Shown here one piece after another: positions 8,934 to 16,750 of a stretch of 64,000 nt of DNA. This stretch comes from Bacillota bacterium (lineage in GTDB: Bacteria > Bacillota > Clostridia > DSM-8532). The notes under the pieces were generated by a model, which saw only the letters and a program-made list of their open reading frames with translations, was not told where the DNA came from and ran no database searches. Within the stretch, counting starts at the first letter, position 1, and every line of letters begins with the position of its first letter. Location: positions 102,019 to 166,018 of the forward strand of contig JAEZTB010000059.1 of the NCBI GenBank assembly GCA_023443745.1, in the 5' to 3' direction. The position numbers were made by a program, and so were the translations under genes.

Positions 8934-9716
8934 GTGTTCAGTATCAACAATCTAAGACATTCCTGGCATGAACGCAAGGGATTCAGACTCTTGAGAGCAA
9001 ATGGCACCAGAGATTTTGTTTTTATACATTTCATTTCCCCGGTACAGATAGTTCTTGATAAAAAGGTTCAGCATGCTCCGGCTCACTCCTGCATCATTTA
9101 TCCGCCTGACAGCTACCATGAATTTTTTACGGTAGAGGAGCCTCTTAATCATGATTGGATTCATTTTTTGCCAATTGATAATGATTTCGCTGATAAACTC
9201 GGACTGCCAGTAAACACCTTGTTTTTCCCAAGGGATGCACGCTTTATCGCAAGCTTGGTAACAACAATGGAGCATGAATTTATAAACCGGCCACCATTAT
9301 GGGACAGGCATATTGACGGACTTATGATCTGTCTCTGTTCTTTACTTGGACGTGAAACAACCCCTATCAGCAAAAGTGGGAATGGGGTTATGGAAAACAC
9401 GACAGAATTTGATCGCTTACGGCTTGACATATACCATAACCCCGCTTTCCCGTGGAGTATAAATCATATGGCAAGCCGCCTTCGATTGAGTCGATCCAGA
9501 TTTTCAGTGCTTTACAGACAGCTGTACGGTATATCACCTATAGAAGATTTGATATCCACAAGGATAGATCGGGCGAAATATCTCCTCTCAACAACAAGCC
9601 TGCCCTTACAATCTGTTTCAGCCGAAGTGGGATATTGCACACTTGAGCATTTCGTGCGTCAATTTAAAAACAGAATGGGGTACTCTCCCTCAAGCTACCG
9701 GAGTAGAGGTGGCTAA
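8934..9716 (+). CDS. AraC-family transcriptional regulator
   Basis: Cytoplasmic regulator of about 260 aa, divergent from the GH2 gene and probably controlling it through the 176-base gap between them. An N-terminal cupin-like ligand-binding part (APAHSCIIYPPDSYHEFF near residue 50) is followed by a C-terminal AraC double helix-turn-helix (~160-260) with SRLRLSRSRFSVLYRQLYG and VGYCTLEHFVRQFKNRMGYSP. I place the start at a GTG at 8934, because GGGGGGAGG lies 7 bases before it. The frame is open further upstream to an ATG at 8862, but that one has no ribosome site. It resembles sugar-responsive regulators such as AraC or MsmR types, but the ligand is unknown. Confidence 0.88.
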   Translation: MFSINNLRHSWHERKGFRLLRANGTRDFVFIHFISPVQIVLDKKVQHAPAHSCIIYPPDSYHEFFTVEEPLNHDWIHFLPIDNDFADKLGLPVNTLFFPRDARFIASLVTTMEHEFINRPPLWDRHIDGLMICLCSLLGRETTPISKSGNGVMENTTEFDRLRLDIYHNPAFPWSINHMASRLRLSRSRFSVLYRQLYGISPIEDLISTRIDRAKYLLSTTSLPLQSVSAEVGYCTLEHFVRQFKNRMGYSPSSYRSRGG

Positions 9717-9723
9717 GTCTAGC

Positions 9724-9825
9724 CTACTCCATGCTTTTAAGGAAATGAGTCAGAATATCCTTATCATAATTATTTTGAGTTGCTTTCTGAACATTGGACT
9801 TAACAGTCGTGAAACAATCTTTCAT
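9724..9825 (-). CDS. Possible 33-aa peptide downstream of the broken ABC exporter
   Basis: Short frame starting MKDCFTTVKSNVQKAT and ending FLKSME, with AGAGG nine bases before the ATG. It follows the exporter ATPase half by about 40 bases on the same strand, where a transported peptide precursor could be encoded. It may equally be chance coding. There is no leader cleavage motif (no GG or GA doublet) and only one Cys, so evidence for a secreted peptide is weak. Confidence 0.2.
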   Translation of the reverse strand: MKDCFTTVKSNVQKATQNNYDKDILTHFLKSME

Positions 9826-9865
9826 TGCTAAAATCCTCTTCGTCTTAATATACTGCAGCATATCC

Positions 9866-10486
9866 CTATACAATTCTACAAACAACCTCACCATCGCCGT
9901 AAAATTCAATCACTTTATTACACAACCGAACGATCTCCGGTCGATGCGACACGGCAAACAACATCATCTGAGGATGCTCGCGCATATATCCCTCGATCCC
10001 AGCTATTATCTGCTGTTCCATGCCGCTATCCAGCGCAGAAGTCGCTTCATCTAAAAGCAAAATATCCGCTTGCTTTATCAATGCTCTGGCAAGCGCAATG
10101 CGTTGTTTTTCTCCGCCAGAAAAATTGCCACCGCCTTGTGCAACTGAGGTATCCAAAATACGTTCTTGCGGACAGAATACATCCACCCCTGAAAGTGCCA
10201 ATATGGTATGCATGTCTTCTTGATTTGGCATAAGTTCAAACGCAATATTCTCATGGACTGTACCTTCAAGAATAGAGGGGCTTTGTCCCAAATATGCGAT
10301 CTTATTATACCATGCAGATTGATCGAGATCCGAAAGTGATGTCTTTGAATTAATCAATATTCGTCCTTGGGTAGGACTATACCTCTGCAATATCAGTTTT
10401 AGTAATGTGCTCTTGCCGATACCACTCTGCCCGACAATTGCTACGCGATCCCCGGCTTGGATTTGACACGATAAATTTCGGATCAA
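9866..10486 (-). CDS. ABC exporter, ATP-binding half (separated from membrane half by a frameshift)
   Basis: Nucleotide-binding domain of an ABCB-type exporter. Walker A is GQSGIGKST (~residue 20), the Q-loop is in LGQSPSIL, the ABC signature is FSGGEKQRIALARAL, Walker B is ILLLDEATSALD, and the switch His is in FAVSHRPE. All catalytic elements are intact. The frame can only be opened at a TTG that overlaps the TGA of the membrane half. Restoring one A near 10500 would fuse the two halves as FMYENGHTLIRNLS, the sequence expected at this junction in a normal one-gene exporter. Either the gene is inactivated, or the overlap permits reinitiation, or the base is a sequencing error. Confidence 0.85.
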   Translation of the reverse strand: MIRNLSCQIQAGDRVAIVGQSGIGKSTLLKLILQRYSPTQGRILINSKTSLSDLDQSAWYNKIAYLGQSPSILEGTVHENIAFELMPNQEDMHTILALSGVDVFCPQERILDTSVAQGGGNFSGGEKQRIALARALIKQADILLLDEATSALDSGMEQQIIAGIEGYMREHPQMMLFAVSHRPEIVRLCNKVIEFYGDGEVVCRIV

Positions 10487-11523
10487 TGTATGCCCATTTC
10501 ATACATAAAACTGATATTGTCAAACTCTATATTACGAGCTACGTCAATCTGTTGCTTCGCACCTTGCTGCTGATCAGTTTCAAATAGATCCCACACCCGC
10601 TCTTGCACCGCCAGTGCACCCTGTCTACCTAGATTCCAGTCCGACAGATTGTTGATTGGTTCTTCTAGATATGGCAGATACGCATAAAACGCTACTAACG
10701 AGCCCACTACTAGCGACCCGTTCAACACCATCATGCCCCCGAAGAAAATTAATGCGAGCGGGAGTAATGCCAGCATCAGCGAGTTAGTTGATGTGCCTAA
10801 CGAACGAAAAAAGAACAACCGAGTTCCCACCCTCAAATACTCGCCTTGCTTTTGCTTAAATATCGATGCTGTGAAGTTTTGCTTTTGATAAAAGTGGATG
10901 GTTTCAATTCCGTGGATCTTTTCCTGCGCACTATGCAGTACTTTGGAATAAGATTCACGCTCCTGGCGGTTCGCTTTGCGCAAATACTGATTCAACCAGT
11001 GAAAAAATAAGTAGTAAAGCGGTAAAAATACCGTTACCAGTGCTGCCAGTCGCACATCTAAAATATACATAAATGTAAGTATTCCACCTATTCTAATAAA
11101 GTTTAGCAACAGCATTAGTGTGGTTATTGCCCGATTTTGTGCATAAATCTGAGTATCATTGAGAACACGGTTCAGCACATCACCCGAACCATAATTCTCA
11201 AAATATTCGAGCGGTTTATGCAATAACTGCTTAAACACTTCACCTCGCAGTGCAACAACACATTTGAGTACAAAACTATGCCAGTGATTATTTTGCCACC
11301 AGTCAGCAACAAAATGTACCAGTATAACCACCGCTGTAAGCGCACCATACGTAACCACTTCCGTCTTACTTCCATTAATAGTAGCAGAATTAACCAACCG
11401 GCTAAGCATAAACGGACTTAACAAGCCTAATAATATCGATATTACACACTGCCCAAACAACAATATCTGCTCTTTTTTAAAAGGCTTAAATACCGAATAG
11501 CATGGATCTGATTTATGGCTCAT
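10483..11523 (-). CDS. ABC exporter, membrane half (frameshifted from its ATPase)
   Basis: Six-helix transmembrane domain of an ABCB-type exporter, about 346 aa. It shows EYFENYGSGDVLNRVLND, a coupling-region motif of type-IV exporters, and ends with the start of the ATPase domain (IEFDNISFMYE) before running out of frame. A deletion of one A at ~10500 explains the break. AGGAG precedes the ATG at 11523 by about 10 bases. It overlaps the PqqD-like frame by 11 bases, so the two were co-translated. The substrate is unknown; the PqqD-like neighbour hints at a modified peptide. No N-terminal C39 peptidase domain is present. Confidence 0.85.
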   Translation of the reverse strand: MSHKSDPCYSVFKPFKKEQILLFGQCVISILLGLLSPFMLSRLVNSATINGSKTEVVTYGALTAVVILVHFVADWWQNNHWHSFVLKCVVALRGEVFKQLLHKPLEYFENYGSGDVLNRVLNDTQIYAQNRAITTLMLLLNFIRIGGILTFMYILDVRLAALVTVFLPLYYLFFHWLNQYLRKANRQERESYSKVLHSAQEKIHGIETIHFYQKQNFTASIFKQKQGEYLRVGTRLFFFRSLGTSTNSLMLALLPLALIFFGGMMVLNGSLVVGSLVAFYAYLPYLEEPINNLSDWNLGRQGALAVQERVWDLFETDQQQGAKQQIDVARNIEFDNISFMYEMGIH

Positions 11524-11695
11524 CCAAAAATTTCTCCTCACGCAAAAATAAGATAAAAGAACGTAGTGAATCTAAGTCGATATCGAATTGTTGAGCAAGC
11601 ATAAATAAGAATTGTTCTGAATTTACATTCCAATGAACCAGAATACCTTTGATAGGACGCACTCTTTTTGTGTCAATAAGTCCACTCAAGTACAC
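11513..11695 (-). pseudogene. PqqD-like (RiPP recognition element) C-terminal fragment
   Basis: Sixty codons from a GTG at 11695. The C-terminal half, FLFMLAQQFDIDLDSLRSFI and FLREEKFLDEP, has the spacing of the last helices of PqqD-type precursor-binding domains (a [F/Y]D-[V/I]D turn, a helix, then a closing F-L). The N-terminal strands expected in a ~90-aa domain are missing or reduced to RPIKGILVHW. The ribosome site is weak. Together with the frameshifted exporter directly after it, this reads as the edge of a lost peptide-modification cluster. The assignment is by pattern only. Confidence 0.4.
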
Positions 11696-11723
11696 CTTAA
11701 AGATTTATTAAATTTATCATATC

Positions 11724-11762
11724 CCCAATTATTTGTCAACATTCCCAATTATTTGTCAACAT
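11724..11762. repeat. Two-unit 20-bp tandem repeat
   Basis: CCCAATTATTTGTCAACATT occurs twice in direct succession (starts 11724 and 11744), the second unit differing only in its last base. It lies upstream of the PqqD-like fragment and of citrate synthase, in a gap that also holds a stray GH2 fragment. Confidence 0.75.
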
Positions 11763-11792
11763 GGGTGTTTGACAGTTTCTTTGCTCAACTCC

Positions 11793-11858
11793 GTGAAATT
11801 CCTTGTCCCTATACCAACCATTCGCTTCGCCCATATCCATGTCGTCAAAATCAAACTG
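11793..11858 (-). repeat. Duplicated 66-bp fragment of the GH2 glycosidase gene
   Basis: This stretch matches 8580-8646, inside the GH2 gene near its 5' end, in the same orientation with only one gap and about two substitutions. It includes the segment encoding the DFDDMDMGEANDWYRDKD region. It lies 3.2 kb away with no reading frame of its own. It marks an old duplication or recombination at this scar. The rest of the 300-base gap contains the tandem repeat and the citrate synthase leader. Confidence 0.85.
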
Positions 11859-11995
11859 TAGGTAGCCACATACATAGGGATGTTTCAATGATTGTTTTTA
11901 TCTGTCAATATTTGCGAATAAATAATTTGGTGATATGGGGGAAAAATCACGTATAATAGATTTAAGAAAAAATTCAATTACGGGAGGTACTACCC

Positions 11996-13369
11996 ATGAA
12001 AATGAATGAACCTAAAAACGAGTGGCTCACCCCGTTGACTGATTTGGCTTCAAAATGCAGTGTCATTGATCCTGAGCTCTACACAAAGTATGAGGTAAAA
12101 AGAGGCCTCAGAGATATAAGCGGCCGTGGCGTACTTGCCGGTCTCACAGAAATAGGTGAGGTTCATGCTTATATTATTGATGAAAGTGAAATGATCCCCT
12201 CCCCTGGAAAGCTTTATTACAGGGGGTATGATGTGGAAGCTCTCGTTAAAGGATTCCTTGGCGAGGACCGGTTCGGCTTTGAAGAGACCTGTTATCTGCT
12301 TCTCTTCGGAGATTTGCCCGATAAGAAAACCCTTAATGATTTTGAACGAAATCTTGCAGAGTTCCGAAGGCTTCCTACAGGCTTTACACGGGACATGATC
12401 ATGAAGGCTCCCGGAAAAGATATGATGAATGTGCTCTCAAGAAGCATTCTGGCGCTTTACAGCTATGATGATAACCCTGACGATACCTCCATAAAGAATG
12501 TCTTAAGGCAATGCCTCGAGATGATTGCCTATTTCCCTCTGTTAGCTGTTTACGGTTATCAGGCCTTTACGCATTATCACGGCAATAAAAGCCTGTATAT
12601 CCATAGTCCTCGGGCTGATTTGAGTACTGCCGAAAATATTTTGCATATGCTGAGGCCTGACAGCCACTACACCAAGCTTGAAGCAACCCTTTTGGATCTA
12701 GCTCTTGTCCTGCATGCTGAGCATGGCGGTGGTAACAACTCTTCCTTCACCACCCATGTGGTCACCTCGTCGGGAACCGATACCTATTCGGTTATGGCCG
12801 CTGCTCTCGGTTCATTAAAAGGACCCCGGCATGGCGGTGCCAATGTCAAAGTCGTCCAGATGCTGGAGGATATTAAGGAGAATGTTCGGGATTGGGATGA
12901 TGACGAGGAAATATTCCAATACCTTGACAAGATACTCAACAAAACAGCTTTTGACCGATCGGGACTCATTTATGGTATGGGGCACGCCGTTTATTCTCTT
13001 TCCGATCCGAGAGCTGAAATATTTAAGAGCCATGTGGAAGAACTGGCTCAGCATAAAGGTATGAATGAAGAATTCAAGCTTTATTCCAAGATTGAGAAAC
13101 TAGCCCCTGAGGTTATTGCGCGATCCCGTAAAATCTACAAGGGCGTCAGCGCCAATATTGATTTCTACTCCGGCTTTGTTTATCGCATGCTAGACATACC
13201 ACAGGAATTGTTCACTCCTGTTTTCGCCATTTCCAGAATTGCAGGATGGAGCGCCCATAGAATTGAGGAGATCGTAAATAACGGCAAAATTGTTAGACCC
13301 GCCTATAAGAGCATTGCCCAAAGGCGGGACTATATTACCATTGCAGACCGTAAAAACGCTGATATTTGA
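11996..13369 (+). CDS. gltA: Citrate synthase
   Basis: Condenses acetyl-CoA with oxaloacetate to citrate; cytoplasmic, first step toward 2-oxoglutarate and so toward the glutamate enzymes encoded further on. 457 aa, within the longer form of the family. Catalytic and substrate residues are visible: His in LHAEHGGGNNSSF (~240-245), His in YGMGHAVYSLSDPRAE (~328), and Asp in VSANIDFYSGFVYRM (~386). LGSLKGPRHGGAN is also diagnostic. The start is the ATG at 11996, 7 bases after GGGAGGT; a second ATG lies two codons on. No gene is coupled to it on the plus strand, so it appears monocistronic. Symbol by family; citZ would also be used. Confidence 0.95.
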   Translation: MKMNEPKNEWLTPLTDLASKCSVIDPELYTKYEVKRGLRDISGRGVLAGLTEIGEVHAYIIDESEMIPSPGKLYYRGYDVEALVKGFLGEDRFGFEETCYLLLFGDLPDKKTLNDFERNLAEFRRLPTGFTRDMIMKAPGKDMMNVLSRSILALYSYDDNPDDTSIKNVLRQCLEMIAYFPLLAVYGYQAFTHYHGNKSLYIHSPRADLSTAENILHMLRPDSHYTKLEATLLDLALVLHAEHGGGNNSSFTTHVVTSSGTDTYSVMAAALGSLKGPRHGGANVKVVQMLEDIKENVRDWDDDEEIFQYLDKILNKTAFDRSGLIYGMGHAVYSLSDPRAEIFKSHVEELAQHKGMNEEFKLYSKIEKLAPEVIARSRKIYKGVSANIDFYSGFVYRMLDIPQELFTPVFAISRIAGWSAHRIEEIVNNGKIVRPAYKSIAQRRDYITIADRKNADI

Positions 13370-13439
13370 ATTTCTTTCTAGGGATAATCGATATTTAACT
13401 TCCGAAGCCGAAGGAATCGGAAGTTATTTCGATTGCTCC

Positions 13440-14375
13440 TTAGTTAAAAGAAAAATAATGCGTATCGGGGGTAATCTCCTTCTTTAATAATCCTGAAATA
13501 AACCATGGGAAATTCACATTCATTTCCTTCATGGTGTTGCTCAGGGTGTAAACATAGGGCATATAAATATGGTCAAGCACCATGGGGTCATCAATATGGT
13601 AATACCAATTGAGGTTGAACTCTGTGCGGCTTATAATGGTCAACCCAGAGAAATGGTAGAAGATCAGGGGATCATTGTTTAGGTATACCTTTCCCTCTTT
13701 AGCGGTAACCGTATAATTCTGAATATTCCAGAGAGCCGCATTGGCACCTGTGCTGCGAACTACATGGACGCCATGGAACTGATCCGGCCAGCTTTCCACA
13801 TAACGCTGGTCCCCGAAAAGCTTGCGAATGGGGTCTTCCTGGATAGGGCAGAACAAAAGGCACTGTTCCTTCCATTGTGCAATCGCCTTAAGCGCTGTTG
13901 CATTATTTTTACAACCCACAAAGCCTGTATTGAAAACCCCTGTACGCCCGTAGTACTCTAAAAAGTTGCGGGCATTGCGATGATGGGTCAAAAACAGTGA
14001 GGCTTCCGGGTTTTCAAGAAATATCAATCCGGGGTTTTCAAAAAAGTAGAGATCTGCGTCCAGGTGAGCAAAATATTGGCAATCCGGGTACTTATTCATG
14101 ACATAATGCAAAAAAACCGGCTTCAGCGTCCAGCAGAAGGCGTGGAAAGGTCTGTCCTCCTTGGCCTTAAGAATCGCCTCATTTTCAATGTCATGGAGAT
14201 AAACCGGTACTATTTCCGAAAAGGCAGCCTTATTCAGGATGTGCCAAACGATATCACTGGCGCAAATTGCAAAGAGTTTGAAATCCGAACAATGGGCCTT
14301 AAGCGACGAATACATGGCTAAAAACTTGAACAGATGATCCTGGGAGACAACTGATGTAAAATGAAAACGGTTCAT
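13440..14375 (-). CDS. Glycosyltransferase, GT8-like fold (third of the glycan cluster)
   Basis: Probable sugar transferase of 311 aa for a surface glycan. It has the nucleotide-sugar motif AHLDADLYFF (DxD, ~residue 105) and the FCWTLKPVFLHYVM motif before it. It also carries GVFNTGFVGCKNN, FGDQRYVESWP and a late IFYHFSG (~235). These blocks are shared with the protein encoded at 15632-16543, so the two are paralogues. The start overlaps the stop of the preceding GT2 gene by 4 bases (ATGA), which implies coupled translation. Donor and acceptor are unknown. No membrane helix or signal is seen, so it acts in the cytoplasm. Confidence 0.85.
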   Translation of the reverse strand: MNRFHFTSVVSQDHLFKFLAMYSSLKAHCSDFKLFAICASDIVWHILNKAAFSEIVPVYLHDIENEAILKAKEDRPFHAFCWTLKPVFLHYVMNKYPDCQYFAHLDADLYFFENPGLIFLENPEASLFLTHHRNARNFLEYYGRTGVFNTGFVGCKNNATALKAIAQWKEQCLLFCPIQEDPIRKLFGDQRYVESWPDQFHGVHVVRSTGANAALWNIQNYTVTAKEGKVYLNNDPLIFYHFSGLTIISRTEFNLNWYYHIDDPMVLDHIYMPYVYTLSNTMKEMNVNFPWFISGLLKKEITPDTHYFSFN

Positions 14376-15598
14376 AACAAATCCTCTCTTTCCTGGTTAG
14401 CCTCTAAAAGTTCATCAAAGTCTATATTTAGGGCTCTTTTAAACAAGTAGCAAAAATGTCGGATAAAGAAGCTTCCACCTACTTTTTTCTGAAGGATAAG
14501 GGTACTTTTTATTATGGAACCCATTTTTTGAATAACCCTCGGCATCAAAACTCTGGAATTATCCTCCTGAGGCAGAAAATATTTACATCTTATAACTTGC
14601 AAAAGCTCCAGCATAAGCTCCAGAAGACCGTGGTATTCTTCAAGGGCAAGCATTTGATAGATATCCTTCATGATGCCGTTAAGTGTATTTGTATCAAGAC
14701 TCAAGCATTGGCTCAGACATATCAGGAGAACATCCATAAAATAAATATTATTGTATTTACTGCACATAAAGTTGATGTTCACTACCACGTCATCTGGCCT
14801 GTAATTAGCCGTATGCTCCTGGTGCAGGCTCACTATATGATCGGCCATTATAAATTTGCATCCTGATTTATAGAGGCGGACTCCCAAATCATAGTCCTCA
14901 TAGCCATATTTTATAATGTTGGCGTCAAACATGCCCACAGCAAGGACTTTTTTTCGATCAACCGACAGGTTATTGGTAATAAAAAATCTCCAGGGCAGAT
15001 AATAGTTGATAAAATTTCTGCCATATTGGTTTATGGTATCCTTAAGATCAGCAATAAACCCTGAATCCAGGTCAAAGCTGTAGGGAAGAAGATTCTCCGT
15101 TCTAACCTGCTCCTCCGTAATAAGGGGATACCCATCCGGAAAGGGGAAGTCCTTGTATAATCTTGTTGTCCTTTTAAGCTTTTCGAAGCTGCTAATCTGT
15201 TCATTGGTGAAGCCACTGTAGTAATAGGTGAATATTCTTCTCCAGAATAGTCCGCAGACAACAAGATTGGGTTCTTTATGGGCTTCCAGATGAAGCTTTA
15301 TGAAATTTGGGGAAGCAATCATATCGCTGTCATGGAAAATCAGAATGTCTCCTTTCGCCTTGAGGACGCCTTTGTTACGGCCATAGGCAATACCCCTGTT
15401 CTCTTCAACTCTAATAATTTCCAAGGGATACTTGAGCTCAAAATGACGAAGCATCGCCAGGGTATTATCAGTAGAACCATTGTCAATGACGATGACCTCC
15501 ACATCGTCCCTATCGTAGGTCTGCTCGTTAAGAGCCGTAAGGTTCAAGTAAAGTCTTTCTTTGGCATTATACGAAGGGATGATAATACTTGCTTTCAT
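14372..15598 (-). CDS. Glycosyltransferase family 2
   Basis: GT-A-fold transferase of about 408 aa. The N-terminus begins KASIIIPSYNAKERLYLNL and continues with VEVIVIDNGSTDNTL, VEENRGIAYGRNKGV and ILIFHDSDMI (the DxD-like site, ~residue 93), all classic GT2. A later block (GMFDANIIKYGYEDYDLGVR, ~240) is the acceptor-side ED motif seen in chondroitin-polymerase-like GT2 enzymes. The C-terminal ~130 residues are helical and unassigned. The ATG at 15598 is chosen because AGGAAAGG lies about 8 bases before it; the frame is open seven codons further upstream without a ribosome site. Middle gene of a three-transferase operon. Confidence 0.9.
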   Translation of the reverse strand: MKASIIIPSYNAKERLYLNLTALNEQTYDRDDVEVIVIDNGSTDNTLAMLRHFELKYPLEIIRVEENRGIAYGRNKGVLKAKGDILIFHDSDMIASPNFIKLHLEAHKEPNLVVCGLFWRRIFTYYYSGFTNEQISSFEKLKRTTRLYKDFPFPDGYPLITEEQVRTENLLPYSFDLDSGFIADLKDTINQYGRNFINYYLPWRFFITNNLSVDRKKVLAVGMFDANIIKYGYEDYDLGVRLYKSGCKFIMADHIVSLHQEHTANYRPDDVVVNINFMCSKYNNIYFMDVLLICLSQCLSLDTNTLNGIMKDIYQMLALEEYHGLLELMLELLQVIRCKYFLPQEDNSRVLMPRVIQKMGSIIKSTLILQKKVGGSFFIRHFCYLFKRALNIDFDELLEANQEREDLL

Positions 15599-15631
15599 AT
15601 AAACAATCCTTTCCTGCAAGAGCTATCCTTT

Positions 15632-16543
15632 TCATAGAGTGATGAAAGTATCTTCGCAATTGGCATAGCCGTCAAAGGCAGGGTTTATTTTTTCAACCAT
15701 TCCAATGACATCTTGGAGGATGCCGTTATAATCTCTGTAAAAGAAAGGCCTCCCAGCCCTTTTAGCCTCATGTACCTGCAAAATTTTGTCTTTTGAAAGG
15801 ATCCGGTAACCGCTGAAATGATAGCAGATCAGCGGATACCAATCCATGTAAAGATGACCGTTATGAATGCCAAAGGTGTGACTGTCGCAATTCCAATGAC
15901 CGATATTTACCCCGGGGGTTCTGACGGTCTCCACCCTGTCAAAGAGACGGGGCATCTCATCCAGATAACGCTGGTCACCAAATCGTCCCCATTTAGGCAG
16001 GCTGATACAGGATTCTATACACCTTTTACCCCACCATACCAGGCACGCCAGAGCGGACTGGTCTCTTTTAAAGCTTAGAAAGCCTGAGTTAAATTGACCC
16101 ATCATGCTTTGAAACGCTTTAGCAGCAGGCTGTGAAATATGGGGGCCGGTAATTTCTCCCCGGGTTAAAAGCACCGATGCCTCGGGCTGATTCTTAAAAA
16201 TCACCTCAGCATCATGATAAAAGAACAAATCCGCATCAATATAAGTCACTCTGTCAATATCATCATATTTATAAAACAACGTTTCAATCAAAAGAGGCTT
16301 CAATGTCCAGCAGTACTCATTAAGCTTTCTTTCCCCAACCCTTTCCCATTCACTATAATCAAGATTTCGGGGTGACAAAAGGGTAACGCCCTCCAGCCTC
16401 AAGCTTTTGAGAAGTCTCAAAACGTCCTCATCCACGCACAGGATGAAGAATTTATGAGAAACCCCAAGCTGCTCTAAGGATAATAAAAGTGCAAGGGCCT
16501 GATAGACCCGAAGTCGTGATAGAACGGTGCAGAAAACATGCAT
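15632..16543 (-). CDS. Glycosyltransferase, GT8-like fold (first of the glycan cluster)
   Basis: 303-aa transferase, a paralogue of the protein at 13440-14375. Shared blocks: NEYCWTLKPLLIETLFYK, VTYIDADLFFYHD (DxD, ~residue 107), MMGQFNSGFLSFKRD, GRFGDQRYLDEMPRLF and LICYHFSGYRIL. It precedes the GT2 gene by 33 bases on the same strand. The 5' gap before it is filled by a 160-bp palindromic repeat that separates it from rfbG, so it may now be transcribed apart from rfbFG. The specific linkage formed is unknown. Confidence 0.85.
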   Translation of the reverse strand: MHVFCTVLSRLRVYQALALLLSLEQLGVSHKFFILCVDEDVLRLLKSLRLEGVTLLSPRNLDYSEWERVGERKLNEYCWTLKPLLIETLFYKYDDIDRVTYIDADLFFYHDAEVIFKNQPEASVLLTRGEITGPHISQPAAKAFQSMMGQFNSGFLSFKRDQSALACLVWWGKRCIESCISLPKWGRFGDQRYLDEMPRLFDRVETVRTPGVNIGHWNCDSHTFGIHNGHLYMDWYPLICYHFSGYRILSKDKILQVHEAKRAGRPFFYRDYNGILQDVIGMVEKINPAFDGYANCEDTFITL

Positions 16544-16590
16544 CAGGCGCGTATCACTTCCCCATAAAAAAGTATCAGCACCGGGTATTT

Positions 16591-16750
16591 AGGGCTCTTA
16601 CAATAATTATGCCCGGTTTTTAAGCGAGGGATTTTTCGATATTTCAAGGCGGAGGAGGGAGGAATAATTACTTTATTCCGACCGACGACAACGATGAAAT
16701 AGCGGAAAATAACCGCTTCAAAATTGGGAGGTTATTGTTTAAAGAGCCCT
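16591..16750. repeat. 160-bp palindromic (MITE-like) element, copy A
   Basis: A long imperfect inverted repeat that could fold end to end. The outermost arms are AGGGCTCTT (16591-16599) and AAGAGCCCT (16742-16750). Inside them CCC..TTTT.AAGCG (from 16612) pairs with CGCTT.AAAA..GGG (to ~16728), then a GGATTTTTCGATATTTC-type arm with its partner, and in the centre GGAATAA/TTTATTCC with a 4-base loop. The last bases overlap the stop codon of rfbG. A second copy lies at the right end of the window and keeps the stem through paired changes. No transposase is encoded. Confidence 0.8.

Noticed and set aside
14456..14866. 136-codon plus-strand frame inside the GT2 gene
   Set aside because: It is antisense to a well-supported GT2 gene and shows no domain pattern.
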